Source of the DNA: Candidatus Gallilactobacillus intestinavium
GTDB taxonomy: Bacteria; Bacillota; Bacilli; Lactobacillales; Lactobacillaceae
Length of the DNA: 64,000 nt
NCBI GenBank assembly: GCA_017694665.1
Contig: JADIMP010000103.1
Coordinates: forward strand, 1 to 64,000
Direction of reading: 5' to 3'
How positions within the stretch are numbered: position 1 is the first letter of the stretch; every line of letters starts with the position of its first letter. The position numbers and the translations under genes are program-made. A model generated the notes under the pieces. It made no database searches, had not been told where the DNA came from, and saw only the letters and a program-made list of their open reading frames with translations. Of the stretch, positions 7,510 to 19,123 are shown one piece after another.

Positions 7510-10500
7510 TCAATTTATTGCATCTGAATAAATAGAATCGTCAGCAGGTAATGGTACACCTTCTTCTTTCATCTTCAAGTTACGATATTCAGCCATTCCT
7601 GTACCAGCTGGAATAATCTTACCAATAATTACGTTTTCTTTTAATCCAACTAACTTATCTTCTTTACCATGAATAGCAGCATCAGTAAGTACTCGGGTTG
7701 TTTCTTGGAATGAAGCAGCAGATAAGAAACTGTTAGTTTCTAGAGCAGCTTTTGTAATTCCTAAGATAACTGGTCTTGCTGTAGCTGGTAAATCACCATT
7801 CAATAAGACTTGTTCGTTGGCTCTTCTAAAGTCGGCAATATCTAATAAGTCACCTGGTAATAATTCTGTGTCACCTGGATCCATAACACGTACTTTACGA
7901 ATCATTTGACGAATCATAATTTCCACGTGCTTATCAGAAATACCAACCCCTTGCATTCTATAAACGCGTTGAATTTCACGAAGTAAGTATGTTTCTGTTG
8001 ATAGAACATCACGAACTTTTAATAATTCCTTAGGATCAATTGAACCACTATTCAATGGATATCCACGATGAATAAAGTCTCCTTCAGCGACTTTCATACG
8101 TGCTCTTAATGGCAAGACGTATTCTTTAGTTTCAGCTTCACCTTCAACTGTAACTGTCTTGGTTCTTTCAGCTGAATTTTCTTCAATTGAAGTAATTTTT
8201 CCAGTTACTTCAGAAATTGTTGCTTTACCTTTAGGATTTCTAGCTTCCACAATTTCTTGCACACGAGGAAGTCCTTGAGTGATATCGTCACCGGCAACTC
8301 CTCCAGTATGGAAGTTACGCATAGTTAACTGCGTACCTGGTTCACCAATTGATTGAGCAGCTACTGTACCAACTGCTTCACCAACTTCTACTTCATCACC
8401 GGTGGCCATGTTACGTCCATAACACTTCTCACAAACACCATGTTCAGTGTTGCAAGTAAATGCTGAACGAATCACAACTTCTTCGACCCCAGCATCAACA
8501 ATTGCTTGAGCATGTTCTTCATCAATCATTTCGTTAGCTTTGGCAATTACTTCACCTGTCTTAGGATCTAAAACGGACTTCATTGCATAACGACCAACAA
8601 TACGATCAAATAATGGTTCAATCATTTCATTACCATCAGTAAAGGCACGAACAGTTAATCCACGATCAGTACCACAATCTTTTTCACGAATGATAACATC
8701 TTGAGCAACATCAACTAAACGTCTTGTTAAGTAACCAGAGTTAGCTGTCTTCAAAGCAGTATCCGTCATTCCTTTACGAGCACCATGAGTGGAAATGAAC
8801 ATTTCCAAAACTGACAATCCTTCACGGAAGTTAGCAATGATTGGTAATTCCATAATGCCACCGTTAGGTGCGGCCATCAATCCACGCATTCCGGCTAACT
8901 GAGTAAAGTTTGAAATATTACCACGGGCTCCAGAATCACTCATCATAAAGATTGGGTTATTCCATTCCATGGAATCAACTAATTGATCTTGAATTTCATC
9001 TTTAGCTTCGTTCCAAACATCAATGGTTCTTTGATGACGTTCTTCATCAGTAATTAAACCACGTCTAAATTGTTTGGTAACTGCAGCAACTTTCTTTCTT
9101 GATTCAGCCACAATTTCTTTCTTACTACTCAAGGTAGAAATATCAGAAATTCCCACTGTTAATCCAGATTTAGTTGATTCAAAGTAACCTAAATCTTTCA
9201 TTCTATCTAATAAGAGTGAGGTTTCTGTAACTTTATAACGCTTGTAAACTTCAGCAATAATGTCAGATAAGAAACCTTTCTTAAATGGATCAACTAATGG
9301 TTGATCAGATAAGATATCTTTAATGTTTTCTCCCTTATCTAAGAAGAAACGATCATCAACACCACTAACAATGTTAGCTTCAGTTGGTTCGTTAATATAT
9401 GGGAATTCTTCCGGTAAAATGGAATTAAAGATTAATTTACCTACTGTAGTAAGTAAAATCTTGTGCTTTTGATCTTCAGTAAATGGCTTTTTATCCATTG
9501 AAGATACATCAACACCAACACGTGTATGAAGATGTACGTAATTATTCTTGTAAGCCACAATGGCTTCACGGACGTCTTTGAAGATCATACCTTCACCCTC
9601 ACGTCCTGCTTCTTCAGTGGTTAAGTAATAATTACCAATTACCATATCCTGTGATGGTGTAACCACTGGTTTACCATTGGCTGGTGCCAAAATATGACCG
9701 GCAGCTAACATCAATAAGCGTGCTTCAGCTTGAGCTTCATCAGATAATGGCACATGGATAGCCATCTGGTCCCCATCAAAGTCGGCATTATAAGCTTCAC
9801 AAACTAATGGGTGCACACGCATTGCTTTACCACTAACTAATACTGGTTCAAATGCTTGAATTCCTAAACGGTGTAAAGTAGGCGCACGGTTCAAAAGTAC
9901 TGGATGTTCTTTAATAACATCTTCTAAGACATCGTAAACATCTTCATCTTGACGTTCAATCTTGCGTTTAGCATTTTTAATATTTGATGCTAAATTACGT
10001 TGAACTAACTCTTTCATGATAAATGGCTTGAATAATTCCATTGCCATTTGTACTGGCAATCCCATTTGGTTCATTCTCAAGTTAGGACCAACATCAATAA
10101 CTGAACGACCAGAATAGTCAACACGCTTTCCTAATAAGTTTTGACGGAAACGTCCTTGCTTACCCTTTAACATATGTGAAAGTGATTTCAATGGACGACT
10201 ACCAGGACCGGTTACCGGACGTCCACGACGACCATTATCAATCAAAGCATCAACTGCTTCTTGTAACATACGTTTTTCATTTTGCACAATAATGCCTGGT
10301 GCATTTAAATCTAATAAACGCTTCAAACGATTATTACGATTAATTACTCGACGATACAAATCGTTTAAATCAGAGGTAGCAAAACGACCACCTTCTAATT
10401 GCACCATTGGTCTTAAATCAGGTGGAATAACTGGAATTACATCCATTACCATCCATTCTGGTTTGTTTCCTGATTTAATGAAAGCTTCTAAAATGTCTAA

Positions 10501-11127
10501 ACGACGAATGGTTCTAGTACGTTTTTGACCAGATACTTCACGTAATTCAGCCTTTAATTCGTCAGCTTCTTTCTCTAAATCTACATCAGCTAATAAATCA
10601 CGTACCGCTTCTGCTCCCATTTTAGCTACAAAACGATCACCGTATTCAGCTTTCTTTTCACGGTATTCATGTTCAGAAAGTAATTGTTTCTTTTCTAAGC
10701 CTGTGTCACCAGGATCAATTACCACATAAGAAGCAAAGTAAATTACTTCTTCTAATTCACGAGGACTCATGTCCAAAACTAATCCCATGCGACTAGGAAT
10801 ACCTTTAAAGTACCAAATATGTGTTACTGGAGCTGCTAATTCGATATGTCCCATACGTTCACGACGAACTTTAGAACGTGTTACCTCAACTCCACAACGA
10901 TCACAAACGACACCTTTGTAACGAATCCGCTTGTATTTACCACAAGCACATTCCCAATCTTTGGTTGGGCCAAAAATTCGTTCATCAAATAAACCATCAC
11001 GTTCTGGCTTTAATGTACGATAATTAATTGTTTCTGGCTTTTTTACTTCACCATAAGACCAATTTCTAACCTTTTCTGGTGAGGCCAAGCCAATTTGCAT
11101 ACTTTCAAATTTATTAACGTCTATCAA
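7510..11127 (-). CDS. rpoC: RNA polymerase subunit beta'
   Basis: The product is the 1205-residue beta' subunit, which carries the catalytic magnesium and forms much of the RNA polymerase active centre. Landmarks visible: the N-terminal zinc site ([20 protein letters not shown], near residues 60-80), the [10 protein letters not shown] catalytic loop (near 448-457), and the second zinc cluster ([13 protein letters not shown], near 890). The start is TTG at 11125-11127 behind a GGAGG site. It follows rpoB by 55 bases in one transcript. Oddity: the frame ends in TGA (7510-7512), but 13 more in-frame codons follow to a TAA at 7471-7473. Those codons encode an acidic tail of the kind usual for this protein, so the last residues appear to have been lost by one nonsense change. 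Confidence 0.98.
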   Translation of the reverse strand: MIDVNKFESMQIGLASPEKVRNWSYGEVKKPETINYRTLKPERDGLFDERIFGPTKDWECACGKYKRIRYKGVVCDRCGVEVTRSKVRRERMGHIELAAPVTHIWYFKGIPSRMGLVLDMSPRELEEVIYFASYVVIDPGDTGLEKKQLLSEHEYREKKAEYGDRFVAKMGAEAVRDLLADVDLEKEADELKAELREVSGQKRTRTIRRLDILEAFIKSGNKPEWMVMDVIPVIPPDLRPMVQLEGGRFATSDLNDLYRRVINRNNRLKRLLDLNAPGIIVQNEKRMLQEAVDALIDNGRRGRPVTGPGSRPLKSLSHMLKGKQGRFRQNLLGKRVDYSGRSVIDVGPNLRMNQMGLPVQMAMELFKPFIMKELVQRNLASNIKNAKRKIERQDEDVYDVLEDVIKEHPVLLNRAPTLHRLGIQAFEPVLVSGKAMRVHPLVCEAYNADFDGDQMAIHVPLSDEAQAEARLLMLAAGHILAPANGKPVVTPSQDMVIGNYYLTTEEAGREGEGMIFKDVREAIVAYKNNYVHLHTRVGVDVSSMDKKPFTEDQKHKILLTTVGKLIFNSILPEEFPYINEPTEANIVSGVDDRFFLDKGENIKDILSDQPLVDPFKKGFLSDIIAEVYKRYKVTETSLLLDRMKDLGYFESTKSGLTVGISDISTLSSKKEIVAESRKKVAAVTKQFRRGLITDEERHQRTIDVWNEAKDEIQDQLVDSMEWNNPIFMMSDSGARGNISNFTQLAGMRGLMAAPNGGIMELPIIANFREGLSVLEMFISTHGARKGMTDTALKTANSGYLTRRLVDVAQDVIIREKDCGTDRGLTVRAFTDGNEMIEPLFDRIVGRYAMKSVLDPKTGEVIAKANEMIDEEHAQAIVDAGVEEVVIRSAFTCNTEHGVCEKCYGRNMATGDEVEVGEAVGTVAAQSIGEPGTQLTMRNFHTGGVAGDDITQGLPRVQEIVEARNPKGKATISEVTGKITSIEENSAERTKTVTVEGEAETKEYVLPLRARMKVAEGDFIHRGYPLNSGSIDPKELLKVRDVLSTETYLLREIQRVYRMQGVGISDKHVEIMIRQMIRKVRVMDPGDTELLPGDLLDIADFRRANEQVLLNGDLPATARPVILGITKAALETNSFLSAASFQETTRVLTDAAIHGKEDKLVGLKENVIIGKIIPAGTGMAEYRNLKMKEEGVPLPADDSIYSDAIN

Positions 11128-11182
11128 AAGGAAATAACCTCCGCAATTTTTTCACTTATCAATTACTTAATAAGTCTTTCGC

Positions 11183-14100
11183 TTACTCTGTTTCACCATC
11201 ATCATTGTCCGAATCATCTGTTGCTTCATCAGTTTCCTTTTGTACATCAGATTCAGATTTGATGTTGTCAATTTTTACTTCTTCATTTTGATTTTGTTCA
11301 CGTTTAATTTGATTAACGTCAATCACATTTTCGTCATCATCGTCATCAATTTCACGCAATTCGATTTCCTTTTTATCTGCATCTAAAACTTGCATATCTA
11401 AGCCTAAGGCTTGCAATTCTTTAACTAACACACGGAATGATTCTGGTACCCCTGGCTTAGGAATTGTTTCACCTTTAACAATGGCCTCGTATGTCTTCAC
11501 ACGACCAACCACATCATCAGACTTGCAAGTTAAGATTTCTTGCAATGTGTAAGCAGCACCATAAGCTTCTAGTGCCCATACTTCCATTTCACCGAAACGC
11601 TGACCACCAAATTGAGCTTTTCCTCCTAATGGTTGTTGAGTAACTAAGGAGTATGGTCCAATGGAACGTGCATGAATCTTGTCTTCAGCCATATGAGCTA
11701 ATTTCAAGTAGTGCATGACTCCAACTGCAATTCGATTATCAAACGGTTCTCCAGTACGACCATCATATAATACGTACTTAGCATCTTCAGGCATTCCTGC
11801 TTCTGCTACCGCATTCCAAATGTCTTCATCACGAGCACCATCAAAGACTGGTGAGGCAATATGAATACCTAATTTCTTAGCTGCCATTCCTAAGTGTAAT
11901 TCCAACACCTGTCCAATATTCATACGTGATGGCACACCCATTGGTGACAACATAATGTCAATTGGTGTTCCATCTGGCATATATGGCATATCTTCTTCTG
12001 GAATAACAATTGAAACAGTACCTTTGTTACCATGACGTCCGGCCATCTTATCACCGACTTGTAACTTACGTTTTTGAGCAATATAGACGCGAACCATCTT
12101 GTTAACACCAGGTGCTAATTCATCACCATTTTCACGGGTAAAAATTTTAACATCTTGAATAATTCCGCCACCACCGTGTGGAACACGTAGAGATGTGTCA
12201 CGTACTTCACGAGCACGTTCACCAAAAATAGCATGCAATAATCTTTCTTCCGCAGAAAGATCCGTTGTCATTCCTTTAGGTGTTACTTTACCAACTAAAA
12301 TATCACCATCATGTACTTCGGCACCAATACGGATAATTCCATCTTCGTCAAGATCTTTCAAAGCATCTTCACCAACATTAGGAATTTCACGAGTCATTTC
12401 TTCTGGTCCTAGTTTAGTGTCACGAGCTTCAGATTCATATTCTTCAATATGAATGGATGTGTATACATCATCTTTAACTAAACGTTCATTAATGGCAATG
12501 GCATCTTCAAAGTTATATCCATCCCATGTCATAAAAGCAATTAACGGATTTTGACCTAAGGCCAATTCACCGTTTTCCATAGCTGGACCATCGGCAATAA
12601 TTTCATCAACATCAACATGATCACCAACTTTAACAATTGGTTGTTGATTATAGTTCTTACCGCCATTAGAACGTCTAAATTTCATCAATTTATATGTATC
12701 TAAAGTATCATCTTTACGACGAACACGAATTTGACGTGCATCAACATATTCAACTGTACCAGCGGCTTTAGCAATTAAAGCAACTCCTGAATCATGCGCT
12801 GCATTATATTCAATGCCTGTTCCAACTAATGGAGCGTGTGGCTTAATTAATGGAACCGCCTGACGTTGCATGTTAGCACCCATTAATGCTCGGTTAGAGT
12901 CATCATTTTCCAAGAATGGAATACATGCTGTAGCTACCGCAACTACTTGTTTTGGTGAAACGTCCATGTAATCAACATTTTCAATAGATGTTTCAATGTT
13001 ATCTTCCTTAGAACGAGCCAATACTGTGTCGTCTACAAAAGAACCATCATCATTTAATGGTGAATTGGCTTGTGCAATAACATAGTTATCTTCTTCATCA
13101 GCCATTAAGTAGTCAATCTTATCAGTTACCTTATGCGTCTTCCAAGAAACTCGACGATATGGTGTTTCGATAAAACCATATTTATTTACTTTGGCGTATG
13201 TTGATAAGTTATTGATTAATCCAATATTTGGTCCTTCAGGCGTTTCAATTGGACACATACGACCATAGTGAGTATAGTGCACATCACGAACTTCATATCC
13301 AGCTCGATCACGCGTTAATCCACCTGGTCCTAAAGCTGATAAACGACGCTTATGTTCCAATTCACCTAATGGATTGGTTTGATCCATGAATTGTGATAAT
13401 TGTGAACTACCAAAGAATTCTTTAATTGAGGCTACTACTGGACGAATATTAATTAATTGTTGTGGCGTGATTTTATCAATATCTTGAATGGACATTCTTT
13501 CACGCACTACTCGTTCCATTCTGGCTAAACCAATTCTAAATTGATTTTGTAATAATTCACCCACTTGACGAATACGACGATTACCTAAGTGGTCAATATC
13601 ATCAGTACTGCCTAAACCTTCTTGTAAATTAAAGAAGTAGTTAATAGCAGCTAAAATATCGGCTGGTTGAATTGTATGATTATCTAAATCAATGTTGCCA
13701 TTACTAATTACATTAAGTACTTGATCAGGATCATTCTTAGAATATACTTTAATGATTTGAATCGTTACTGGATCAGTAACAACTGCTTCATCAGATGGTG
13801 TAAAAGTATATGTCTTAAAATCATCACGTTCCAAATATGGAGCTAACTGATTCATTACTTCTTTATCAATAACAGTATCTTTTTCGACAATAACTTCACC
13901 TGAATCAGGATCAGCTAAAGTTTCTGCTAAAGTAGTTCCTAATAAACGATTCTTTAAGTCTAATTTCTTATTTAATTTATAACGACCTACTGGTGCCGTA
14001 TCATAACGTTTAATATCAAAGAAACGAGCCATCAATAAACTTCTAGCTGAAGCAGCTGTCTTTGGTTCGCCAGGACGTAAACGTTCATAAATATCCTTTA

Positions 14101-14812
14101 AAGCTTCTTCGACACGAGAATCTTCTGGATTCTTATGTAAGTCTTTGTCTAAAGTTTCTGCTAATTCATCGTTTTGACCTAAAATGTCAATAATTTCATC
14201 ATCAGAACCAAAACCTAAAGCACGAATTAATTCTGTCATTGGAATCTTGCGTGTACGATCAATTCTGACATAAGAAATGCCTTTAGCATCAGTTTCAAAT
14301 TCTAACCATGCACCACGGTTAGGAATTAATGTAGCTCCATATATAGTACGGCCACTCTTATCAGTTTCGGCATTGTAGTAAACACCAGGAGAACGAACTA
14401 ATTGCGAAACAATTACTCGTTCAGCTCCATTAATAATGAACGTTCCTTGTTCCGTCATTAATGGGAAATCACCAAAGTAGACTTCTTGGTTCTTAATTTC
14501 TCCTGTTTCATGATTGATTAATCGTAAAGTTACATGTAATGGTGCTGAATAATTAGCATCATGTTCACGTGCCTCTTCCACCGTATACTTAGGTTTTAAT
14601 AATTGATAATCAACAAATTCTAATGACAACTTACCTTGAAAATCTTCAATCGGCATAATGTCATTGAACATATCACGTAATCCTTCATCCAAGAACCATT
14701 GATATGAACTTGTTTGCACTTCAATTAAGTTTGGTAAATCAAGCACTTCTTTGATACGTGCGTAACTACGACGTGTTCTATGTTTACCGTAATTAACTAA
14801 ATGTCCAGCCAA
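11183..14812 (-). CDS. rpoB: RNA polymerase subunit beta
   Basis: The product is the beta subunit of RNA polymerase. Landmarks include the rifampicin-pocket region [17 protein letters not shown] and [17 protein letters not shown], and the [12 protein letters not shown] active-site segment. The C-terminus carries a long acidic extension rich in Asp, Glu and Asn. A GTG at 14819-14821 opens the longest frame, but it overlaps the GAGG ribosome site. I choose the TTG at 14810-14812, eight bases past GAGG, which gives the family-typical N-terminus [20 protein letters not shown] and 1209 residues. rpoC follows on the same strand. A promoter (14986-15013) and a leader hairpin (14871-14925) lie upstream, so the pair has its own control independent of clpC. 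Confidence 0.97.
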   Translation of the reverse strand: MAGHLVNYGKHRTRRSYARIKEVLDLPNLIEVQTSSYQWFLDEGLRDMFNDIMPIEDFQGKLSLEFVDYQLLKPKYTVEEAREHDANYSAPLHVTLRLINHETGEIKNQEVYFGDFPLMTEQGTFIINGAERVIVSQLVRSPGVYYNAETDKSGRTIYGATLIPNRGAWLEFETDAKGISYVRIDRTRKIPMTELIRALGFGSDDEIIDILGQNDELAETLDKDLHKNPEDSRVEEALKDIYERLRPGEPKTAASARSLLMARFFDIKRYDTAPVGRYKLNKKLDLKNRLLGTTLAETLADPDSGEVIVEKDTVIDKEVMNQLAPYLERDDFKTYTFTPSDEAVVTDPVTIQIIKVYSKNDPDQVLNVISNGNIDLDNHTIQPADILAAINYFFNLQEGLGSTDDIDHLGNRRIRQVGELLQNQFRIGLARMERVVRERMSIQDIDKITPQQLINIRPVVASIKEFFGSSQLSQFMDQTNPLGELEHKRRLSALGPGGLTRDRAGYEVRDVHYTHYGRMCPIETPEGPNIGLINNLSTYAKVNKYGFIETPYRRVSWKTHKVTDKIDYLMADEEDNYVIAQANSPLNDDGSFVDDTVLARSKEDNIETSIENVDYMDVSPKQVVAVATACIPFLENDDSNRALMGANMQRQAVPLIKPHAPLVGTGIEYNAAHDSGVALIAKAAGTVEYVDARQIRVRRKDDTLDTYKLMKFRRSNGGKNYNQQPIVKVGDHVDVDEIIADGPAMENGELALGQNPLIAFMTWDGYNFEDAIAINERLVKDDVYTSIHIEEYESEARDTKLGPEEMTREIPNVGEDALKDLDEDGIIRIGAEVHDGDILVGKVTPKGMTTDLSAEERLLHAIFGERAREVRDTSLRVPHGGGGIIQDVKIFTRENGDELAPGVNKMVRVYIAQKRKLQVGDKMAGRHGNKGTVSIVIPEEDMPYMPDGTPIDIMLSPMGVPSRMNIGQVLELHLGMAAKKLGIHIASPVFDGARDEDIWNAVAEAGMPEDAKYVLYDGRTGEPFDNRIAVGVMHYLKLAHMAEDKIHARSIGPYSLVTQQPLGGKAQFGGQRFGEMEVWALEAYGAAYTLQEILTCKSDDVVGRVKTYEAIVKGETIPKPGVPESFRVLVKELQALGLDMQVLDADKKEIELREIDDDDDENVIDVNQIKREQNQNEEVKIDNIKSESDVQKETDEATDDSDNDDGETE

Positions 14813-14870
14813 ATTTTTCACCTCAATATTACAATTTGATTACAATTTGTCTTTTTGTCTGTTTTTGCGT

Positions 14871-14925
14871 ATAAAAAAGCAAAAGATGACTTAAATCAAA
14901 TTTAAATTTAAATCCTCTTTTGCTT
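14871..14925 (-). terminator. Hairpin with T tract in the rpoB leader (possible attenuator)
   Basis: On the minus strand AAGCAAAAGA pairs with TCTTTTGCTT, and inside it GATTTAAA pairs with TTTAAGTC. A run of six T follows. It sits between the rpoB promoter (-10 at 14986-14991) and the rpoB start, and 108 bases beyond the clpC stop. It can end clpC transcripts, and any transcript from the rpoB promoter must also pass it. That makes it a candidate attenuator of rpoBC. Confidence 0.75.
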
Positions 14926-14985
14926 ATTATAAAAGTTTCCACGGACAATATTTCGCTTCCACAATATTTATATACAACAAAGAAT

Positions 14986-15013
14986 ATTATAGATTTTTAA
15001 AAAGTATTGTCAA
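14986..15013 (-). promoter_or_regulatory. Promoter of rpoB-rpoC
   Basis: A consensus -35 TTGACA (15008-15013) and a consensus -10 TATAAT (14986-14991) are separated by 16 bases. The predicted transcript start is near 14979, giving a leader of about 165 bases before rpoB. The -35 is about 20 bases past the clpC stop. Confidence 0.88.
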
Positions 15014-15032
15014 TGAAAAACTATTCAATTAT

Positions 15033-17483
15033 TTATTGCGTTACAAAATTTAATTTTTGTTGTTTAAAGTTAACCGTTACTGTATGCCAATTATCATCAG
15101 CTAATAATAATTCACTTAATGGAGTTTCAATTTTCTGCTCAATCGTTCTACGAATTGGACGTGCTCCATATTCAATACTGTAACCATTCTTAGCTAAGTA
15201 AGTAACAGCCGCTGGTGTAACTTCCAAACGTTTATTTTGTTTTGCCAAGCGCTCTTGTAAATCTTGTAACCGTAATCGCACAATTTTACGAATACTATCT
15301 AAAGCTAATGGTTGGAAGGTAATAATTTCATCAATACGATTCAAAAATTCCGGTTGGAAAGTATCCTTTAAAGCTTCTTTAATTTTTTGTTGCACTATTT
15401 GCGTTTGCGACAATTGATCTTTACCAAAACCGACAATTTTATCTTTCTGGATTGCTGTAGCCCCAACATTAGAAGTCATAATAATGATTGTATTACGAAA
15501 ATCAACCTTACGTCCTTTTGAATCAGTTAAAATACCATCATCTAATACTTGTAACAATAAATTAAAGACATCATGATTAGCTTTTTCAATTTCATCAAAT
15601 AAAACGACCGAATATGGATTTTGACGTACTTTTTCTGTTAACTGTCCGCCTTCTTCATATCCTACATAACCCGGCGCCGCTCCAACTAATCGACTAACAT
15701 CAATCTTATCTTGATATTCAGACATATCAATTCTAATTAAGGCATCCTTATTGTTAAATACTTCATCAGCTAAGGTCTTGGCTAATTCTGTTTTTCCAAT
15801 TCCCGTTGAGCCTAAAAACATAAAGGATCCCATTGGTTTGGTTGGATCATTTAATCCCGCTTGGGCCCGGCGAATTACATTGGCTACCGCCTGAGTTGCT
15901 TTATTTTGACCAATAACGCGTTTTTGTAATTTACCTTCTAAATGTAGCAATCTTTGCTTATCTGCTTGCCGCAACTTAGTTAATGGAATGCCAGTCCATT
16001 TAGAAATAACCTGACGAATGGCATCACTGTTTACTGGTTTAGCTTGTTGAGTTGTATAACGTTCATAGAAACGATCAACTTTCTTCTGCACAGCTTCTCG
16101 TTGTTGATCTAATTGAATTGCTTTCTTTAAATCACTCTGCATTAATGCTTGCCAATGTTGCACTTCTAAATCATTTAATTGTTCCCACAATTGCGATAAT
16201 TTTTCACTTTGTTTAGTTGTTTGTTTTACTTGAGTAATTGCTGCTGCTTCATCAACTAAATCTAATGCTTTATCTGGCAAAAACCGCTTATTTACATATC
16301 TAACTGACATTTCCACTGCATCAGTTAATACATCATCCGTTATTTGGACACGATGATGATCTTCTAACCCATGTCGCAAACCTTGCAAAATTTTGACAGT
16401 TGCTTCTTTACTTGGCTCTTGTACCTTGACTGTTGAAAAACGTCTTTCTAGTGCTGCATCTTTTTCAATATATTTTTGATACTCATCTAATGTAGTCGCA
16501 CCAATTACTTGAATTGTGCCTCTGGCTAAAGCCGGCTTCAATAATCCAGCAACATCAACCGCACCTTCATTAGTACCACCTGCTCCTACCAAAGTATGAA
16601 TTTCATCAATAAATAAAATCACACTTTTATCTAATTGACATTCAGTAATTAATTTTTGCACTCGGTCTTCTAAATCACCACGATACCTAGTCCCTGCCAC
16701 TAAATTACCGATATCTAAACCAACAATACGGCGTTCCATTAACTCTAATGGTACTTGTCCTAGAGCCATTTTTTGCGCTAATCCTTCTACCACCGCTGTT
16801 TTACCAACACCGGGTTCACCTAACAATAACGGATTATTTTTCGTTTTCCGACATAAAACTTCGGTAATTTGTTCAATCTCGGCATCCCGTTCAAATACTG
16901 GGTCCAATTCATGATACGTTGCTAACATAGTTAGATCTTGTCCTAACGCATCTAACAGTGGTGTCTTAGAAACATTCTGTTTGTCGTTTTTAGTAGCTTT
17001 CTTATTAGAATCTAATCTCCCAACTTGGATCATTTGCTTAATTTGCTTTTTCATGCGTGTAAAATCAATATTTAAATCTAATAATACATGATAGGCAAAA
17101 CAATCTGGCGTATCTAAAATAGCTGCTAATAAATGTTCCGTTCCTGCTAAAGTAAAACCATCTTTTCTAGCTAAAGAAACGGAGTACCCCAAAATCTTTC
17201 GTAATTTTGGAGTACTCTTTAAATTCTTACGTTGTTTATTTTTAGTAATATTTAAAGCCTTAGTTTCAATTTTATTTAATACTTGAGCATGACTGATGCT
17301 AGCTTTTTGTAAAATCTTACAAGCTAAAATAGTCGGATCCATCGTTAATGCTAACAACAAATGTTCTGTCCCCACACTTTGATGCCCTAAATTTTTAGCT
17401 TGTTCGCGCGCTAAACTAAGCGTATTTTTACCTGTTTCAGTTAAACTAATTGCTTCTATCCATTCTTGATTATTATTTTTCAT
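15033..17483 (-). CDS. clpC: ATP-dependent Clp protease ATP-binding subunit ClpC
   Basis: This 816-residue HSP100 unfoldase feeds substrates to ClpP. It has a double Clp_N domain (about 1-155), a first AAA module with GEPGVGKT and LFIDEIH, a short coiled-coil middle domain (about 420-490), and a second AAA module with GSTGIGKT and LFDEIEKA. The pore loop GAAPGYVGYEEGG and a VGF tripeptide for ClpP docking (KDKIVGFGKD) are also present. It overlaps the end of ctsR by 11 bases, so the two are translationally linked. mcsA and mcsB, which lie between them in Bacillus, are absent, as is usual in lactobacilli. Control is expected through the CtsR box at 17959-17975. Confidence 0.96.
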   Translation of the reverse strand: MKNNNQEWIEAISLTETGKNTLSLAREQAKNLGHQSVGTEHLLLALTMDPTILACKILQKASISHAQVLNKIETKALNITKNKQRKNLKSTPKLRKILGYSVSLARKDGFTLAGTEHLLAAILDTPDCFAYHVLLDLNIDFTRMKKQIKQMIQVGRLDSNKKATKNDKQNVSKTPLLDALGQDLTMLATYHELDPVFERDAEIEQITEVLCRKTKNNPLLLGEPGVGKTAVVEGLAQKMALGQVPLELMERRIVGLDIGNLVAGTRYRGDLEDRVQKLITECQLDKSVILFIDEIHTLVGAGGTNEGAVDVAGLLKPALARGTIQVIGATTLDEYQKYIEKDAALERRFSTVKVQEPSKEATVKILQGLRHGLEDHHRVQITDDVLTDAVEMSVRYVNKRFLPDKALDLVDEAAAITQVKQTTKQSEKLSQLWEQLNDLEVQHWQALMQSDLKKAIQLDQQREAVQKKVDRFYERYTTQQAKPVNSDAIRQVISKWTGIPLTKLRQADKQRLLHLEGKLQKRVIGQNKATQAVANVIRRAQAGLNDPTKPMGSFMFLGSTGIGKTELAKTLADEVFNNKDALIRIDMSEYQDKIDVSRLVGAAPGYVGYEEGGQLTEKVRQNPYSVVLFDEIEKANHDVFNLLLQVLDDGILTDSKGRKVDFRNTIIIMTSNVGATAIQKDKIVGFGKDQLSQTQIVQQKIKEALKDTFQPEFLNRIDEIITFQPLALDSIRKIVRLRLQDLQERLAKQNKRLEVTPAAVTYLAKNGYSIEYGARPIRRTIEQKIETPLSELLLADDNWHTVTVNFKQQKLNFVTQ

Positions 17484-17946
17484 AACGTAACCGATTTAAA
17501 ACATTCGTCAAAATTTGTGCTCGTAAAGCATTTTCTAATTCCTTATCACCAACGTTCAAAGCATCACTATCAATGGCTGACAAAATAATGTTTGCCTCTT
17601 TTTCTGTCAATACTTTGTCACTATATAATGAATTAATGACATCATAAGCTGTCCGTTGATCAATGGAATTGCCAATGATTTCATTCAATAAGGTGTCTAA
17701 AATATCCGCATCATCTAATAAGTTAACTTTTTCGATTCGGATATAACCACCGCCACCACGTTTACTCTCCACGATATAACCATTCTTAATGGTAAATCGA
17801 GTATTAATAACATAATTAATTTGCGATGGCACTACATGAAATTGATTGGCAATATCTGCCCTTCTAATTTCAATTTGTTCATCATTGCCTAAAATTTGCT
17901 TTAAATATTGTTCAATAACATCTGAAATATTTGCCGAATTATCCAT
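17473..17946 (-). CDS. ctsR: Transcriptional repressor of class III heat-shock genes
   Basis: The 157-residue protein matches CtsR over its length. The N-terminal winged helix contains RADIANQFHVVPSQINYVINTRF, and the beta wing carries the glycine-rich tip SKRGGGGYIRIEK (near residues 62-74) that senses heat. The C-terminal helical domain follows. The start ATG has an AGGTGAT site. CtsR represses clp genes and itself by binding a tandem heptad operator, which is visible 13-29 bases upstream of this gene. It overlaps clpC by 11 bases. Confidence 0.95.
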   Translation of the reverse strand: MDNSANISDVIEQYLKQILGNDEQIEIRRADIANQFHVVPSQINYVINTRFTIKNGYIVESKRGGGGYIRIEKVNLLDDADILDTLLNEIIGNSIDQRTAYDVINSLYSDKVLTEKEANIILSAIDSDALNVGDKELENALRAQILTNVLNRLRYEK

Positions 17947-17958
17947 ATTATCACCTAC

Positions 17959-17975
17959 TTTGACTAATTCTGACC
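17959..17975 (-). promoter_or_regulatory. CtsR operator upstream of ctsR-clpC
   Basis: On the minus strand the two heptads are GGTCAGA and AGTCAAA, separated by ATT. The known consensus is RGTCAAA-NAN-RGTCAAA; the second heptad is perfect and the first has one change. It lies just downstream of the -10 box, where a repressor would block transcription. Confidence 0.88.
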
Positions 17976-17983
17976 TTAATTAA

Positions 17984-18011
17984 ATTATAATAATTTTTCA
18001 GATTTTTTCAA
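17984..18011 (-). promoter_or_regulatory. Promoter of ctsR-clpC
   Basis: A -35 TTGAAA (18006-18011) and a -10 TATAAT (17984-17989) are separated by 16 bases. The CtsR box follows 8 bases after the -10. Confidence 0.85.
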
Positions 18012-18033
18012 AACTATAACCTTAAGCAAAGAC

Positions 18034-18972
18034 TTACTGTAAAAGTTCTTTTAATTCCTTAATCATTACATGCACTTCATCAAGGTCTTCTACCGTAGCT
18101 CCACTAGCTAACTCATGACCACCACCATGATGCTTTAATGCTAATTGATTAATTTTTGGTCCCTTAGAACGTAAATGTACTCGATATTTGCCCGTTTCAT
18201 CTTCAACAAACAATAACCACGCTTTAACTGTCGTTAACTGTCCTGGCATAGCGACTACATCACCAGCATCTTCTGCTTTTAAACCTAAACTGGTTAATAA
18301 ATCTTGAGTAATTATATAATAAGCTGCTCCACAATCATCAACTTCTAAATGAGCCAACATATTACCCATTAATTTTGCTACGGCTGGCGTTATTTCTTCA
18401 TCTTTTCTACCAATCGTGGCCAAATCAATTTGATAACTAAGTAATTGACTAGCAACTTCAAAAGTACGTTGACTTGTTGCGGGATACAAAAATCTCCCAG
18501 TATCGCCAATAATGCCAGCATATAAAGCACTAGCTGCTTCTTTAGAAAAACTTAATTGATCAGGCAAATCATTAACTAAATCAGCAATTAATTCACTGAC
18601 ACTAGAAGCATCTGGATATACTGCTTGAATATTTCCATATCGATCTACTGCTGGATGATGATCAATTTTAATTATTTGGCGTGCTTTTTGATAACGTTCA
18701 TCATCAATCCGCTCTAAACTTCCACAATCTAAAATAATGACTAAAGCATCTTGATAAACATCATCCTCAATTTGATCCATTGTGCCAATCCAACCATAAC
18801 GGTCGCTATTTTTTCCCACTGCGTAAATCCGCTTTTCTGGAAAAGCACGTTGTAAAATATCTTTTAAGCCTAATTGTGAACCTAAAGCGTCTTCATCAGG
18901 ATTAACATGTCGTTGAATAATAATCGTTGAATAATTTTGACACATTTCATAAATATCACGCGCTTCTTGCAT
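18034..18972 (-). CDS. nrnA: DHH-family bifunctional oligoribonuclease/pAp phosphatase
   Basis: The 312-residue product has the DHH phosphoesterase layout: an RHVNPDEDALGSQLGL site, VIILDCGS, the signature IDHH (KIDHHPAV), and the C-terminal DHHA1 domain with the glycine-rich GGGHELASGATV. NrnA enzymes degrade nano-RNA from the 5' side and dephosphorylate pAp. A longer frame starts at 19011 inside a terminator stem. I choose the ATG at 18970-18972 because AAGGAAG lies 8-14 bases upstream. The gene begins 30 bases after the terminator of the tRNA cluster, leaving little room for a promoter of its own. Confidence 0.9.
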   Translation of the reverse strand: MQEARDIYEMCQNYSTIIIQRHVNPDEDALGSQLGLKDILQRAFPEKRIYAVGKNSDRYGWIGTMDQIEDDVYQDALVIILDCGSLERIDDERYQKARQIIKIDHHPAVDRYGNIQAVYPDASSVSELIADLVNDLPDQLSFSKEAASALYAGIIGDTGRFLYPATSQRTFEVASQLLSYQIDLATIGRKDEEITPAVAKLMGNMLAHLEVDDCGAAYYIITQDLLTSLGLKAEDAGDVVAMPGQLTTVKAWLLFVEDETGKYRVHLRSKGPKINQLALKHHGGGHELASGATVEDLDEVHVMIKELKELLQ

Positions 18973-19001
18973 TTGATTAACTTCCTTTTTATTTATTATC
19001 A

Positions 19002-19035
19002 AAAAAGCCATTATGTACAGACATAATGGCTTTTT
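19002..19035 (-). terminator. Terminator of the four-tRNA cluster
   Basis: AAAAAGCCATTATGT pairs with ACATAATGGCTTTTT around a four-base loop, with a T run on the minus strand. It is 5 bases past the 3' end of tRNA-Pro. Confidence 0.92.
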
Positions 19036-19039
19036 ATAA

Positions 19040-19113
19040 TCGGGACAACAAGATTTGAACTTGCGACCCCTGCGTCCCGAACGCAGTGCTCTACCAAACT
19101 GAGCTATATCCCG
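19040..19113 (-). tRNA. tRNA-Pro (CGG)
   Basis: A 74-base cloverleaf. The anticodon arm CTGCG-TTCGGGA-CGCAG gives anticodon CGG, reading CCG. The acceptor CGGGAT pairs with its 3' partner, and the T arm is GTTCAAATC. A CGG proline tRNA is a luxury in such an AT-rich genome, where UGG can read all CCN codons. Confidence 0.93.
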
Positions 19114-19123
19114 ATATCTGTTA

